In this document: positions 1-12,700 of the stretch, one piece after another
Layout of the letters: every line of letters begins with the position of its first letter
Position numbering within the stretch: the first letter of the stretch is position 1
NCBI GenBank assembly: GCA_034231615.1
Contig: CM067316.1
Location: 64,379,353-64,443,352, forward strand
Length of the DNA stretch: 64,000 nucleotides
From: Meghimatium bilineatum
Lineage: Eukaryota > Mollusca > Gastropoda > Stylommatophora > Philomycidae
Reading direction: 5' to 3'
The notes under the pieces: model-generated
Seen by the model: the letters and a program-made list of their open reading frames with translations, nothing else
Database searches by the model: none
Told to the model about the DNA's origin: nothing
Translations under genes and position numbers: made by a program

Positions 1-609
1 CCTGTAAATACCTACCTAGTCAGTTGTTGGCAGTTTTCCTGTAAGTACTCATCTACCTAGCCATTATTTGACTGTTATATTTTATTATAATTGTATTTAT
101 CTTTTTATTAGTAGTGGTCGGTATTTGTACGAATTTCTTATTCACTATTTTTAACTGTTGGTAGATAGGTAAGTAGATGAGTGAATGCGCATGATAATAA
201 TAATAAGACCTATAACCCGTTAGGGTCATAGGGATGTCACACTGGATACATCAGCACAAGAAACTCTTCAAACACTTCTATCCTCAGCCATTCAGAGGAG
301 TATAGAAAAATCATGCCCATACCATTTATTACTCCAGGATTTTCTCTGTCTTCATTTTCTTCTTTCACCCTTCATTGTTTGTTGCAAAATAATTTTAGAA
401 AATGAGTCGTGTCTTGTTACATGTCCAAACCAAATAAGTTTGCGTAATTAAGTTTCACATAATTAATGCACATAATAGCGTTGATGAGCATTAACTGATG
501 ACCTATGACCTATCACGCCAATAGTAACAGAATTAAATGTTACTTTTCTTTCATTAAAAATATTATTTGTTAAAACATTTATTTAATAATCTCTAATATT
601 TAACATTAG
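1..609. other. Upstream intron with a (TTA)n-tailed repeat
   Basis: No coding exon is visible before 610. About 195-445 is the 3' end of a dispersed element on the - strand ending in a (TTA)n run at 195-207. Related copies lie near 34780-34985 (+) and 38106-38400 (-), sharing the CCTAACGGGTTAT-like end and the text around GTTACATGTCCAAACCAAA. Short inverted motifs (CTCATCTACC at about 48 and its complement near 175) could make a weak foldback. The remainder is AT-rich with nothing recognised. Confidence 0.5.
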
Positions 610-745
610 AACAAGTTCAAGCAGAGAAGATGTTTCATCAAGAGTTCAACCCACCACCGGAGGGCAGTGCCACAGGTGTTGGTAGCATTGAGAAATTACA
701 ACCCGTATATGATCCATATTATGATGAGGAACAAATACAAACCAG
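610..745 (+). CDS. SPEF2: SPEF2 exon 1 (window numbering)
   Basis: The acceptor is ...AACATTAG|AA and the donor is ACCAG|GTATTA. The exon starts with the last two bases of a codon and ends in phase 2. It encodes a stretch beginning QVQAEKMFHQEF and containing DPYYDEEQIQT, acidic and aromatic, as expected just before the ITGF block of SPEF2. The donor is weak (GTATTA), but the split Arg codon AG|A joins exon 2 correctly. Confidence 0.75.
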
Positions 746-3700
746 GTATTACAGCCCAGGTTTTTGTTAACTCAAGCAGTAAAATGAAAACACAATGTCC
801 TGTAGTTGAATAATATCAGTCAGTTCCTCTTTTGCCAAGTTTGGCACACAGGGCGGATGTCATAGTTCTCCATGCCTGTCGATCAGTTGCCAAGGATTGC
901 AGGTATTGTGCATTTATGCCTGTTCATTTTAGTTCATTCATAAATGTTCTTCTGAGTGTTGTTTTGGTCTTCCCTGTATTCTTTACCCGTCTGGTGTCCA
1001 CATGAAGGCTTGTCATGGAATTCTATCTTCCTTCATTCTAAGTATGTGGCAGATGTATGTCCAGCGGCATTTCTGATAATGTTCGTCACATATTCTTTGG
1101 CTCCTCTCTTAGTATATAATTTGATTTGAAGTCTTTCCAATTAGTATTTGTGATTTTTCTGAAGCATCTATTCTCGAAGGCAACTAACTTCTTATCCATT
1201 ATTGCGGTAGATTTCAAACTTTCACATCCATATGTCAATGATGGAATCACACTTGCATTGAAAAGTCACAGTTTGATGTGTTTACTGTGATCTTTGATCT
1301 CCAGATGTTTGAGAGTTTGTTAAAGGCATTGGAGGCGAGAGCGATTCAAGTCTTGATTTCTGAGTTGGTATCCCCGTCTGATGTTATCTTGCTTCCCAAA
1401 TATACAAAATGTGAAACGTTGTCTAGTATATTATCATCTAATTTAATTGATTATTTCAGGCCAGTAAAGTTCATGATTTTCGTTTTATGTGTGTTTATTT
1501 GAAGGCCTATCTGTTGTGCAAAAAAATTGAGTCTTTCTGTTTTTTCTTGGAGATCTTGGTGTGTTGAACTCAGGAGAGCAATATCATCTGCGAAGGTTAG
1601 ATCTTCCAGGGTCTTGTTGTTTACCCATTTGATTCCTAACTGTTTTTGATCTGTGCATTTTCTCATCACCCAGTCAATCACAATGCAAAATAGTACTGGG
1701 GACAAAACACATATTTGTTTTACTCCCGTTGTGACTGGGAACCAGATCTCTCATGTAATTCTTCAGGGGATCTCTCAGGTTCTCTCTCAAGGGATCTCAG
1801 ATTATTCCTCAGGGGATCTCTCAGGTGATACGGGATCTCTCTGGTGATAGTGGGTCTCTCTGGTGATCTCTCAGGTGACCTCTTCAGTTGATCTCTTATA
1901 ACATACTTTGCAAGATAGAAGATTGCATGATAAGAAAATGTCTATGTCACTCATCTCAACACTAAAACTTTAACATGCAGCTAATCTAATGTTCAGAACA
2001 TGCAGGCAATGAAGGAGCTGATGCATTGGCAGGTAAAGCTATAGCAGATGGTACAGTCATAGCAGAAACTCAACTGAATTAATTAAAGCAGTCATGGATA
2101 CACCACAAAGTTATGAAGAGGATGTTGTCATGGATACACTACAAAATGATGGAGAGGATGCTGAAAAAGATAATGTATATGTTCAGAGAATGATAGAGTA
2201 GGAGTGACTAGATGAGGAGGGAGAAAATATGTCTTCCCGTAAAGATATGAAGAACCCACACCTAATGGTAAGTGTTTGAGACACTGAGTCTATATATCTT
2301 AAGATGGGATATAGAATGGCAAGTGGAGCAATTATGAGAATGCCTTCAGTACTGTGATGCTGGTTGATAATCAAATATCAAGTTCATATCAAAGAATATA
2401 AAGGGCTGATTTCTAATCAAATATCAAGTTCATATCAAATAATAGACTTTAATTAAGGAATGGTTTCTAATCAAGTTCATATCAAGGAATAGACTATAAT
2501 TAAGGAATGGTTGCTAATCAAATATCAAGTTCATATCAAAGAATAGACTTTAAGAGCTTCCTGAGTTGTATCTGAACTTGATTGCATAGATTTTACTTTG
2601 AAATCATAAAATTGTATGCAATGTTTGTAATGTGAGATTTTACTCTGAAATAATTTATTTTACTGCAGAATCACAGGATTTTTGGACCATTGGCCAAAGC
2701 TGGAGAAATGGTTTCATAAATTTGGAAATTTGAAAACTGTGGATGCTAGCCTTGAGATGGAGGCAGTATTTCTAGAGACAGAGAAAATTCTAGAAGACAC
2801 AATAGACAGGGTAGGTATTAGTGTTCTATTTCTGTGGCAACAGTGTTTACATGTATTAAATATCCTATCTATATATGTGATGCATCCTTTACAGAACAGT
2901 GTCCTCACTACAATTCTGTAAGTCCCTTGGTTCTGTGTAAACAGTCCAGCCTCTTACAGTTTCTTATTCAGAAGATCTCCAATATCCTGTGTCTATCATA
3001 CTCTTGGTCTGACTTTTATTCTCTTTTCTTGAACTTTTCTCTTCATGATTAATCTTTCTACACCGTTGTATCTTTTTAAACATTAGAAATATGTTAGCTG
3101 GAGTTTTTAGAAATATGAGCTGGAGTTTTTAGAAATATGTTAGCTGGAGTTTTTAGAAATATGTTAGCTGGAGTTTTTAGAAATATGTTAGCTGTAGTTC
3201 TTAGAAATACCGGTATGATAGCTGGAGTTTTTAGAAATACCGGTATGTTAACTGGAGTTTTTAGAAATATGTTAGCTGGAGTTGTTGTTTTTTTTTGAGC
3301 TTTTAGGAGCCAGTTTTCTTCTATGTTCAGATCTTATTAAAATATTTATTAAATAATAGTTGGATTATTTGATGGTAATGGATTGTAAATATGTTTTGAT
3401 AAATAAAAGATTGTTGCTTATGTTAATTTGCCAGTTTGGTATTTTACTTTGCTTATTTGCTAGTTTGATATTTTATTTTGTTTATTTTCCAGTTTGGTAT
3501 TTTACTTTGTTTATTTGTCAGTTATGTATTTATAATTTATGTATCAACAGATCCAGAACAAGGGTCTGCAGGGGGAAGTAACTGTTGTGGAGAAAAAAGA
3601 GGAAAAAGAGATAAAGGAGGTAAGCAGTGACAAGAAAGATGACTCTTGTTATTCCCAGTTTTATGTAAGGTCTAACTAGTTCTTGTATTGTCCTTGAAAC

Positions 3701-6700
3701 CTGTTTTTTCGTCCATTATGATGGAACAAAATAATGAATCATGATTATGCTGGATAAAGATAGTTAACAACATAAACAGAAAGGAGTTTGACTGTAATCC
3801 ACAGGGGAAGACTAAAGAACACCTTGCAACTGAAGGTATGACATTGTCTATGAGTTTGTATGTGTCATATGATGTATTCCTTCCAGAACGTTGTCTTCCC
3901 AATGAACTCTCTGAACCTCTCTCTGTCTTGGGCGATGTGGCTTGCATTTTCTAGCAATGTATTCATGTTATCTTTAATGTCATCAGTCCATCGTCTTCTT
4001 GGTCTGTCCTTTCTCCTCTTACCAGGTACTCTTCCCTCCATTATTTGTCTTTCTAAACAGTTATGTCTCTTTATATGACCAAACAGGCGTAGTTTTCTTT
4101 TTGTTATTGTGTTTAGTAACCATCACTCTGGAATATTCAATGTGTTTATAATATCTGAGTGTCTGATTTTATCCTTCCATGATATTCTAAGTATCTTCCT
4201 GTAGCATTTCAGCTCGAAGGCAGTGATCCTCTTTGCCGCTGTTTTACTTAGGGTCCATGTTTCACAGCCGTATGTTGCAACCGGAAAAATAAAAGTTCGT
4301 AACATTATCACTTCCGTGTCTATTTTGTTGTTTTTCCATATGTTGTTCAGCCGTGTTATTTTGCAATATGCCATTGCCAATCTCTTCCTTATTTCTGCCA
4401 TGCAGTCTCCTGCACCGTTAATGTTTGCTCCTAAGTATTCAAATTTATCCACACATTCTATCTCGGTATTGTCTATTCTGATTTTTGGTTGATGTGTTGT
4501 TATATCTGTTGACATGATTTATGTTTTTTGCGTGTTTAAATACAAATTTTGTGCTTCGCTATATTTCTTTGTGTTCTTGATTAGTTGTTCCAATCCCTTT
4601 ATATCGTTTGAAAGGATTACTGTGTCGTCTGCGTAGCGTAGTTCCGGGATTAGGAATCCACCTATGTTTAAAGCGTGGAAGTCAGCGTTGTGTATGTCTT
4701 CTCTCACGTTCCTCATTATACTTTCAGCGTAGATGTTGAACAGGTATGGGGAGAGTGTGCACCCTTGCCTTACTCCACTCTATACCTCAAACCACTCTGA
4801 GAGATCGTCCTCTAACTTCACTGCAGCCTTTTGATCTTGGTAAAGTTCCTCTATTAGATGAATCAGATGTCTTGGGAAACCCATGCTGTTCATTATCTCC
4901 CATAGTTGCTGGTGTTGGACGCAGTTGAACGCTTTTGAGTAATCTATGAAACACATGTGCAGGTCAGTTGAAAATTCCCTACACTTTTCTATGATCAATC
5001 TCATGTTAAGAATGTGATCTCTTGTTCCTCTGCCCGATCTGAAACCAGCCTGTTTTTCGTTTATCTCCATCTCTAATTTCTGTTTGATTCTTTGCATTAT
5101 GATGTTTAACATTATTTTACATGCTTGACTTATAAGGGCTATAGTTCAGTAGTTAGAGCAAATCTGAAGGTCGCCTTTTTTTGGGAGGGGTATATATAAT
5201 GATTTTTTCCATTAATCCGGCCATGTGCCGCTTTCCCATATTTTGCAGCAGAGTTTGTGGTAAATCTTGATTTCGGCCTCACTGCCTGCATGTATCATTT
5301 CTGTTGCTAAGCCATAATTGCCTGGGGCTTTACCTTTCTTTAAACTTTCTATTGCGTATCTTACTTCTTCCTTTGTGGGTTCTGGCTCCTTTTCGTATTC
5401 ATTTATTGTTCTGTTTTTGGTTTTTCTTGGGTCATTATACATCTCACTGCAGTATTCCATCCATCTATGTAAGATATGCTTCCCTTCTGTTAGTATGTTT
5501 CCTTGTTTATCTTTCAGCACTTTTAATGATGGTTGAGGTTTTCTGTCTCTTAGGTGTCATACATTTTCGAACATCGTTTTACTGTTACCTTGGCTTTTCT
5601 GCCCTTCTATTTCCAGGCATATTTTGTTTATGTAGTTTTGTTTGTCTTGTCTAATTCTTCTTTGTATATCTCTTGACAGGATTCTATAATTTGTTCTGTT
5701 TTTACAACTATTTTTGATGTGTCTTCTTTCTTGGATAATGCTCATAGTTTCTTCTGATATATACTCTTTCTTTTTCCTGCTCTTTTTGTGTAGCATGTTT
5801 TTTGCACAGTCATTGAAAATGTCACTTATTTTGTTTTCAAGTTCATTTGGAGTGTATTCTTCTTGTATTTCTAGTAATTTTTCGAATTTGTTTTGAATTT
5901 CGATGTTGTATTCTTTCGGTATTGACGTCATATCGTATCTGGTAATCATTGAAGTTTTTGTTGTCTTTTTTATCTTTACCTTGAACTTTATGATGAGTAA
6001 CGCATGATCAGTGTCGCAGTCTGCGCCTGGTAGTGTCTTGCATTGAAGAATGTTTGTTTTCCATCTTTGATCTATTAATATGTAATCAATTTGGTTTCTG
6101 GTCTTTCCGTCTGGCGACGTCCAGGTGTATAGTCTTCTAGGGTGTTGTCTGAAAAATGTATTCATTACAGCTAGGCTGTTCTCTGCACAAAAGGCTAGCA
6201 GACGCTCTCCACTATTGTTCCTAGTGCCTAGGCCATGTGTACCTTGACACAAGTCATGTTGATCTCTGACCTGACCTACTTTTGCGAGTTTGTATGTAGC
6301 TAAGCCATATTGTGGCCCTAAAGATCCTTGGACAGCTTGGACATGGGTATATGGGTAATCACTTTTGAAGATGATTGATCTGCACTAAACATTCTAGCTA
6401 ACCTCTGCTGTTGAGCTGCTGCATGTCTCTTTTTTCATTCAATGTTGAGTCTTTTTTTTTTAATTGCAGAGTGCCATGTTGCCTCTGATTCATGCAGCAT
6501 CTTCCCATGTGTCATGTAGCCTCTGATTCATGCAGCATCTTCCCATGTGTCATGTAGCCTCTGATTCATGCAGCATCTTCCCATGTGTCATGTAGCCTCT
6601 GATTCATGCAGCATCTTCCTATGTGCCATGTAGCCTCTGTTTCATGCGTCATCTTCCCATGTGTCATGTAGCCTCTGTTTAATGCGTCATCTGCCCATGT

Positions 6701-9700
6701 GTCATGTAGCCTCTGATTCATGCAGCATCTTCCCATGTGTCATGTAGCCTCTGTTTCATCCAGCATCTTCTTATGTGCCATGTAGCCTCTGTTTCATGCA
6801 GCATCTTCCTATGTGTCATGTAGCCTCTGATTCATGCAGCATCTTCCTATGTGTCATGTAGCCTCTGATTCATGCAGCATCTTCCCATGTGTCATTTAGC
6901 CTCTGATTCATGCAGCATCTTCCTATGTGTCATGTAGCCTCTGATTCATGCTGCATCTTCCCATGTGTCATGTAGCCTCTGTTTCATGCGTCATCTGCCC
7001 ATGTGTCATGTAGCCTCTGATTCATGCAGCATCTTCCCATGTGTCATGTAGCCTCTGTTTCATCCAGCATCTTCTTATGTGTCATGTAGCCTCTGATTCA
7101 TCCAGCATCTTCTTATGTGCCATGTAGCCTCTGTTTCATGCAGCATCTTCCCGTGTGCCATGTAGCCTCTGATTCATGCAGCATCTTCCCATGTGTCATG
7201 TAGCCTCTGTTTCATCCAGCATCTTCTTATGTGTCATGTAGCCTCTGATTCATCCAGCATCTTCTTATGTGCCATGTAGCCTCTGATTCATGCAGCATCT
7301 TCCCGTGTGCCATGTAGCCTCTGTTTCATGCATCATCTTCCCGTATGCCATGTAGCCTTTGATTCATCCAGCATCTTCCCATGTGTCATGGTTTATGTCA
7401 AAGACTTTCAGTGAGATCTTTATCAAGTCCTCGTAACTCTTCTTTTGTCCACTACATCTTCACCATTTAATCCCACCACCACCATCATGATGGCAATAGA
7501 ACAAGAGTTCTAATTTAATAGATATTAAATGTACTGACATGACATGTTGTGTAGATATTAAATGTAATGACATGACATGTTGTGTAGATATTAAATGTAC
7601 TGACATGACATGTTGTGTAGATATTAAATGTAATGACATGACATGTTGTGTAGATAGAAGATGTATTTAACCCTCATGTAACATAGTAATGTTTCTTATG
7701 TAGAGAGGACAACAAATGGACACTGCTCAATTTCTTACACTTCAGTGAAAAAATCAGAATGCAACAAATAGGATTTGAATCAGGTCCACTCAGGTGGCAC
7801 CCACTCGCCTCGAAACTGAGACCATCTGAGTGGACTTGGTTGAAATCCTGTTTGCTACATTATTATTTTTCTTTGATAATAGGTCCTCGATGATTCTATA
7901 TTATATTGCACACTTCAGTGAGCAAACAAAGACAGTATCCACATCTGCAGAAGTTTGAGAACGAATACAGAAGAAGAAGCTTAGTGAATCTTTCATTACT
8001 GCATATTTTCCTGTGAAGGAGTGCAGGGATGTTTTCTATGGGCTGTGGAAATAAAGGCTGCTTTGCCATAGCAGACAGCACAACATGTACAGGAAGGATT
8101 TTGATTGTATCTCCGAAAAAAAAAAAATCCAGTCCCAACCATGGATTGACCCTGGGACCTCAAGGGTCTGAGAATGGCATTCTAACCACACAGCCAACGC
8201 TCCATGCTTAGTGAATATGTGCTAGAAATGGGCAGTGCAATTGATAACATCAAAAATTGTGATTGGGAGATTGGTTTTAAATGTGACACATGTCCAGATG
8301 GTGGTAGACAATTCCAAGAACACATAGGACTCATAAGTCACAGTCGGGCACACCGCAGACATCACCAGATATTCAGTGAATATGATGGAATAATGCATCC
8401 ACCAGGTCTATATATTCACTGAAACCCTTTGTGTTGCCTTTCAACATCACGGGTAGAAGAGTTTTCTGGAGATCATCCTCGTGTGTGCTGAGTATATTGT
8501 GAAATTTGTCGCCTCTTTTATTTCGGTGGTCCATTGATTTCGTGGTCAGCCTCTAGGTCTGCCTTCACTGTATCTGTGTAGCATAGCTTGCTGTGGTATG
8601 CTGTCTGATGGTAGTCTGATGATCTGTGCAAGCCATTTGATCTGTTGTCTCTTAATATTTTCCAAGATTGGGGTGATGCCGGATTTTTTGTCTAATGTCC
8701 TCATTCCTCACTTTGTCTCTTAGGGATATTCCTAGGATTCCCCATTTCAGTTGTCCCCATTTTTCTTGTGCTGTCGTTATCCATGTTTGGCATTGGTAGT
8801 ACAGCATTGGCATAATAATAATTTTGAATAGTGCTATTTTGGTGTTTAAATCTACATTTTTGTTTCTAAAGATTGGTGTCATTTTGCCCTAGGGTTTGGT
8901 ATGCTTTACTACGTCTATTGTGTATTTCTTCACTGCTCTTGCCATCTGTTGTTATATTGCTTCCTAGGTATGTGAATTATGTCACTTGTTCAAGTCTGTT
9001 GTTTCCAATATATAGGTATTTCTTTCTGTTCTTCCTATCTTCATTACTTCAGTCTTTTCTATATTTATCTTCATGTTAAAGGTTTGGCATGTTTGATGTA
9101 ATCTGTCTATTTGTCTTTGTAGTTGCTCTTCTGATGATGCTACTAGTGCTTGGTCATCTGCAAATAGCAATTCGTTTAAGTTATCATTCATGTTTTTTTC
9201 TTCCATTGTCTTTGCTACTTTTCAGATGTGATCTATGTATGTTGTGAACAATAGGGGGCATAGTAGACATCCCTGTCTCACTTCCTAGTGAATTTTCACT
9301 GAATCCATCAGGTATTCAGACTATGATGGAATAATGTTTCCACCAGGTATTCAGTGAAAGTGATAAAAATATGTATCATTCCTAGAAAAGAACAGAAAAT
9401 GTTAAATGAAATGTTATAGACAGGTCTTGGAATATCATGGAAAGACAAGCCAACACAGACATCCACAAAGACCTGAACATAGAAGCAAGTTGTCTCCTCA
9501 AACAACTCAAGGTAACATATTTAGGATATATAAACAGATACATTGGTTTAGATAGATTGGTCATAGTGGGAAAAAGTCCTAGGAAAGAGAAAAAGAGACA
9601 ATCCAAGACAAACTATGTACACATGATATTGATGATCTTCTGAACATGACACTGGGAAGAAGCTTGACAGCGTGCACAGAACCTAGAGACTTATAGAGTG

Positions 9701-12700
9701 GCAGTCAGGCTGGACAGCTTGCACAGAACCTAGAGACTTATAGAGTGGCAGTCAGGCTGGACAGCTTGCACAGAACCTAGAGACTTATAGAGTGGCAGTC
9801 AGGCTGGACAGCTTGCACAGAACCTAGAGACTTACAGAGTGGCAGTCAGGCTGGACAGCTTGCACAGAACCTAGAGACTTACAGAGTGGCAGTGAGCACA
9901 ATGTTCTGTGAAGGACACATCACATAAATAGAAAGATCACTCTTAGATATTCATTTTTTAAATTATGTGCAGCAGGCACCTGGTGGCCCTCCGGAGGCAG
10001 TTAATCCTGAGACTCCAACAGAGATACCTGCTCCAGGTGGTCCTGATGACAGAGAATCAAGAACCGTGTCTAAATCTAGCAGTCGTACTAGTGAGTATAC
10101 TTGTTTATCAACATAAACATTTGCTTGTTCATAGAAAACTATTTCTGATGTTCAGATCTTGATAAACATAAACATTTGCTTGTTCATAGAAAACTATTTC
10201 TGATGTTCAGATCTTGATAAACATAAACATTTGCTTGTTCATAGAAAACAATTTCTGATGTTCAGATCTTGATAAACATAAACATTTGCTTGTTCATAGA
10301 AAACTATTTCTGATGTTCAGATCTTGATAAACATAAACATTTGCTTGTTCATAGAAAACAATTTCTGATGTTCAGATCTTGATAAACATAAACATTTGCT
10401 TGTTCATAGAAAACTATTTCTGATGTTCAGATCTTGATAAACATAAACATTTGCTTGTTCATAGAAAACTATTTCTGATGTTCAGATCTTGATAAACATA
10501 AACATGTATTCATTTGATCATGTCACTTACTGTCCTCTATTGTTCTCATAATGTCAGTCAGTCCAGAGTCTGGTATTGTAGTCATCTTCTTCTTCAGCAT
10601 TCATTCTCAAACTCCTGCTGGATCTCTCTTGTAGCAGGACCATGATCCATTCTAGCAGAATGTAGTTCAGAGAATGGAAATGGGTTGTGTCTCCATTTTG
10701 TTTGTGCCAATGGCCCGACACATCCATCTTTGGTGATGTAGTCATCTGATAATGTCACTCCACTGTCCTCTGTTGTTCTCATAATGTCAGTCAGTTCAGA
10801 GTCTGGCATTTAAGTAATTTAATCATGTCATTCCACTGTTCACAGTTTTCATTAATTGTTGAGCTCTGCTTGTCTACACCCTGAATTCTCTGCATACCTC
10901 TTTCATGGAACAACATAGACCAATCATTAAAATTGACAATATACTCACAAGGCAAAGAGTAAACATAACAGAGTTTAGAGTGATACTGAACATCAGTATG
11001 GATTCTGACCACTGACCAATCATAATGACTACAACTGTAAGAAATGTGTCAATTAAGAGCAAACATTCACAAAGAACTGAAGTAAGTTAAACGAAGAAGG
11101 AATCAGGCAGGAAGTGCATGAGGAGATGACAAGAATCTTTTGAGACTTTGACGAAACAAATTGGTAGTGTAGATCATGAGTGGGACACCTTTAAAACAGC
11201 AATGATTAGAGCTACTGAAAATTTCTACATGTTGTAGAAGGAGATTATGCTGTTTTATAAATATTAATATCACAATCACTGTGCAGACAAACTTTAAGTT
11301 TATATAGTGTACATCATTTGCCCAAAATATTTTAAGCGTTACAGGTACAATAACATCTTTGTCGAAATCGTGAGTTTTTCTTTTCTTATTTTGCTGTCGT
11401 TCACGATTTACATAATTACAGTCTTGTTTTATCCAAGAGTTAAATCACATTTAATTAAAACCAAGTGCATGCTGTATCTATTTAGGATTTTGTATGTCAT
11501 AATATAAACAATCCCTTCTAGCTTCTCTGAAAAAGTACTACAGTTGTGTAGTCATATTTTGCATAGTGGTGAATTTACCCTTCAAACTCCTATTGTAATA
11601 AAACTCCTAACTACATTTATATATTGGTTAAATCAAGCAAGATACCACAATAAAAGAAAAAGTCAAATACACAATACACCTACGAGTAAACTGGAGTTTA
11701 GCTATTATTTTCAGATTAAACAATTAGGTCATCCATCAAACAAAAATACTGCACATACTCCATCTTCTATACTTACCGCAGTATTTCCATGCTTTTCATT
11801 GGTGACAGTCTTGACAACACATTACAATGACCAATGAAAAACATGAAGATATTCATGCTAAATAAATTCACGAAATCTGTCAAAATAATGAAATCTATAG
11901 ACAAATGACAACACATTCCCATTCATGTCAATTGTGGTTTCCATACCAATAGTAGGTAAATGTGCTATCAACATTAAAGTTCATCTGCATCAAGAGAAAC
12001 ATCAATCACTCATGATGACTTCTTATTTTTATTGTGCCTTTAAGTGGCCAGTATATTTATCCTTTGCGTCACAGTTAATGATGAGTTTGAGAAAAAAAAA
12101 CAATAAACAAATAAGGCTTACCGGTATTTCCCCTCATCAACCAGAAATATCAACAGGCTTGGCTATACTGTAAAAAATGGCACATTATGTACATTCACAA
12201 AACTTTAATAAATGTATAATTTATAGAGAAAATGTTTTAATCTAGTTAATTTTTAAAGGGTAAAAATTATTTCATGGGGTCATGGAGAATTTTAAGTTGG
12301 ATCCAAAAGATCTTTTTGATCTAACAAATAGTTTTGGAGAAAAATAATTCCAACTGAGTAACATGAATTATGGGATGAACTGTAGTTTAAGTTCTATCAG
12401 CTACAAGAAAAAAACAGTTCAACAATATGTGTTTGAATTATAATGTATATATTGAATGATTGATCCTGACAATAGAAACGGAGGAAGTTGCTAAGACAGA
12501 AGCTTCAAAAGTTAGCGAAGAAAGTAAACAAAGCAAGAAAACTACACCTGTGGATGAAGTGATTCCTCCTGATGATAGTGTTGTGGAAAAACAAGAGGCA
12601 GATGTTGAATTCAATGTGGTTATCACCGTTAATTTAGGTAACAGTACAAAAAAAGTACATGAGTATAATGCAGTTGAGAAATTGAAGTTATAATGTTGAG

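Noticed and set aside
4223..4492. + strand frames across 3860-6260
   Set aside because: They are antisense shadows of the - strand LINE, whose RT and endonuclease motifs are clear.
5304..5654. 116-residue hydrophobic + frame
   Set aside because: It is antisense to the LINE RT and linker; its Leu/Phe richness comes from the complement of Lys/Glu codons.
6470..7390. CRISPR-like array
   Set aside because: Repeats are contiguous with no unique spacers, and the surroundings are an animal gene with introns. The same applies to every other array here.
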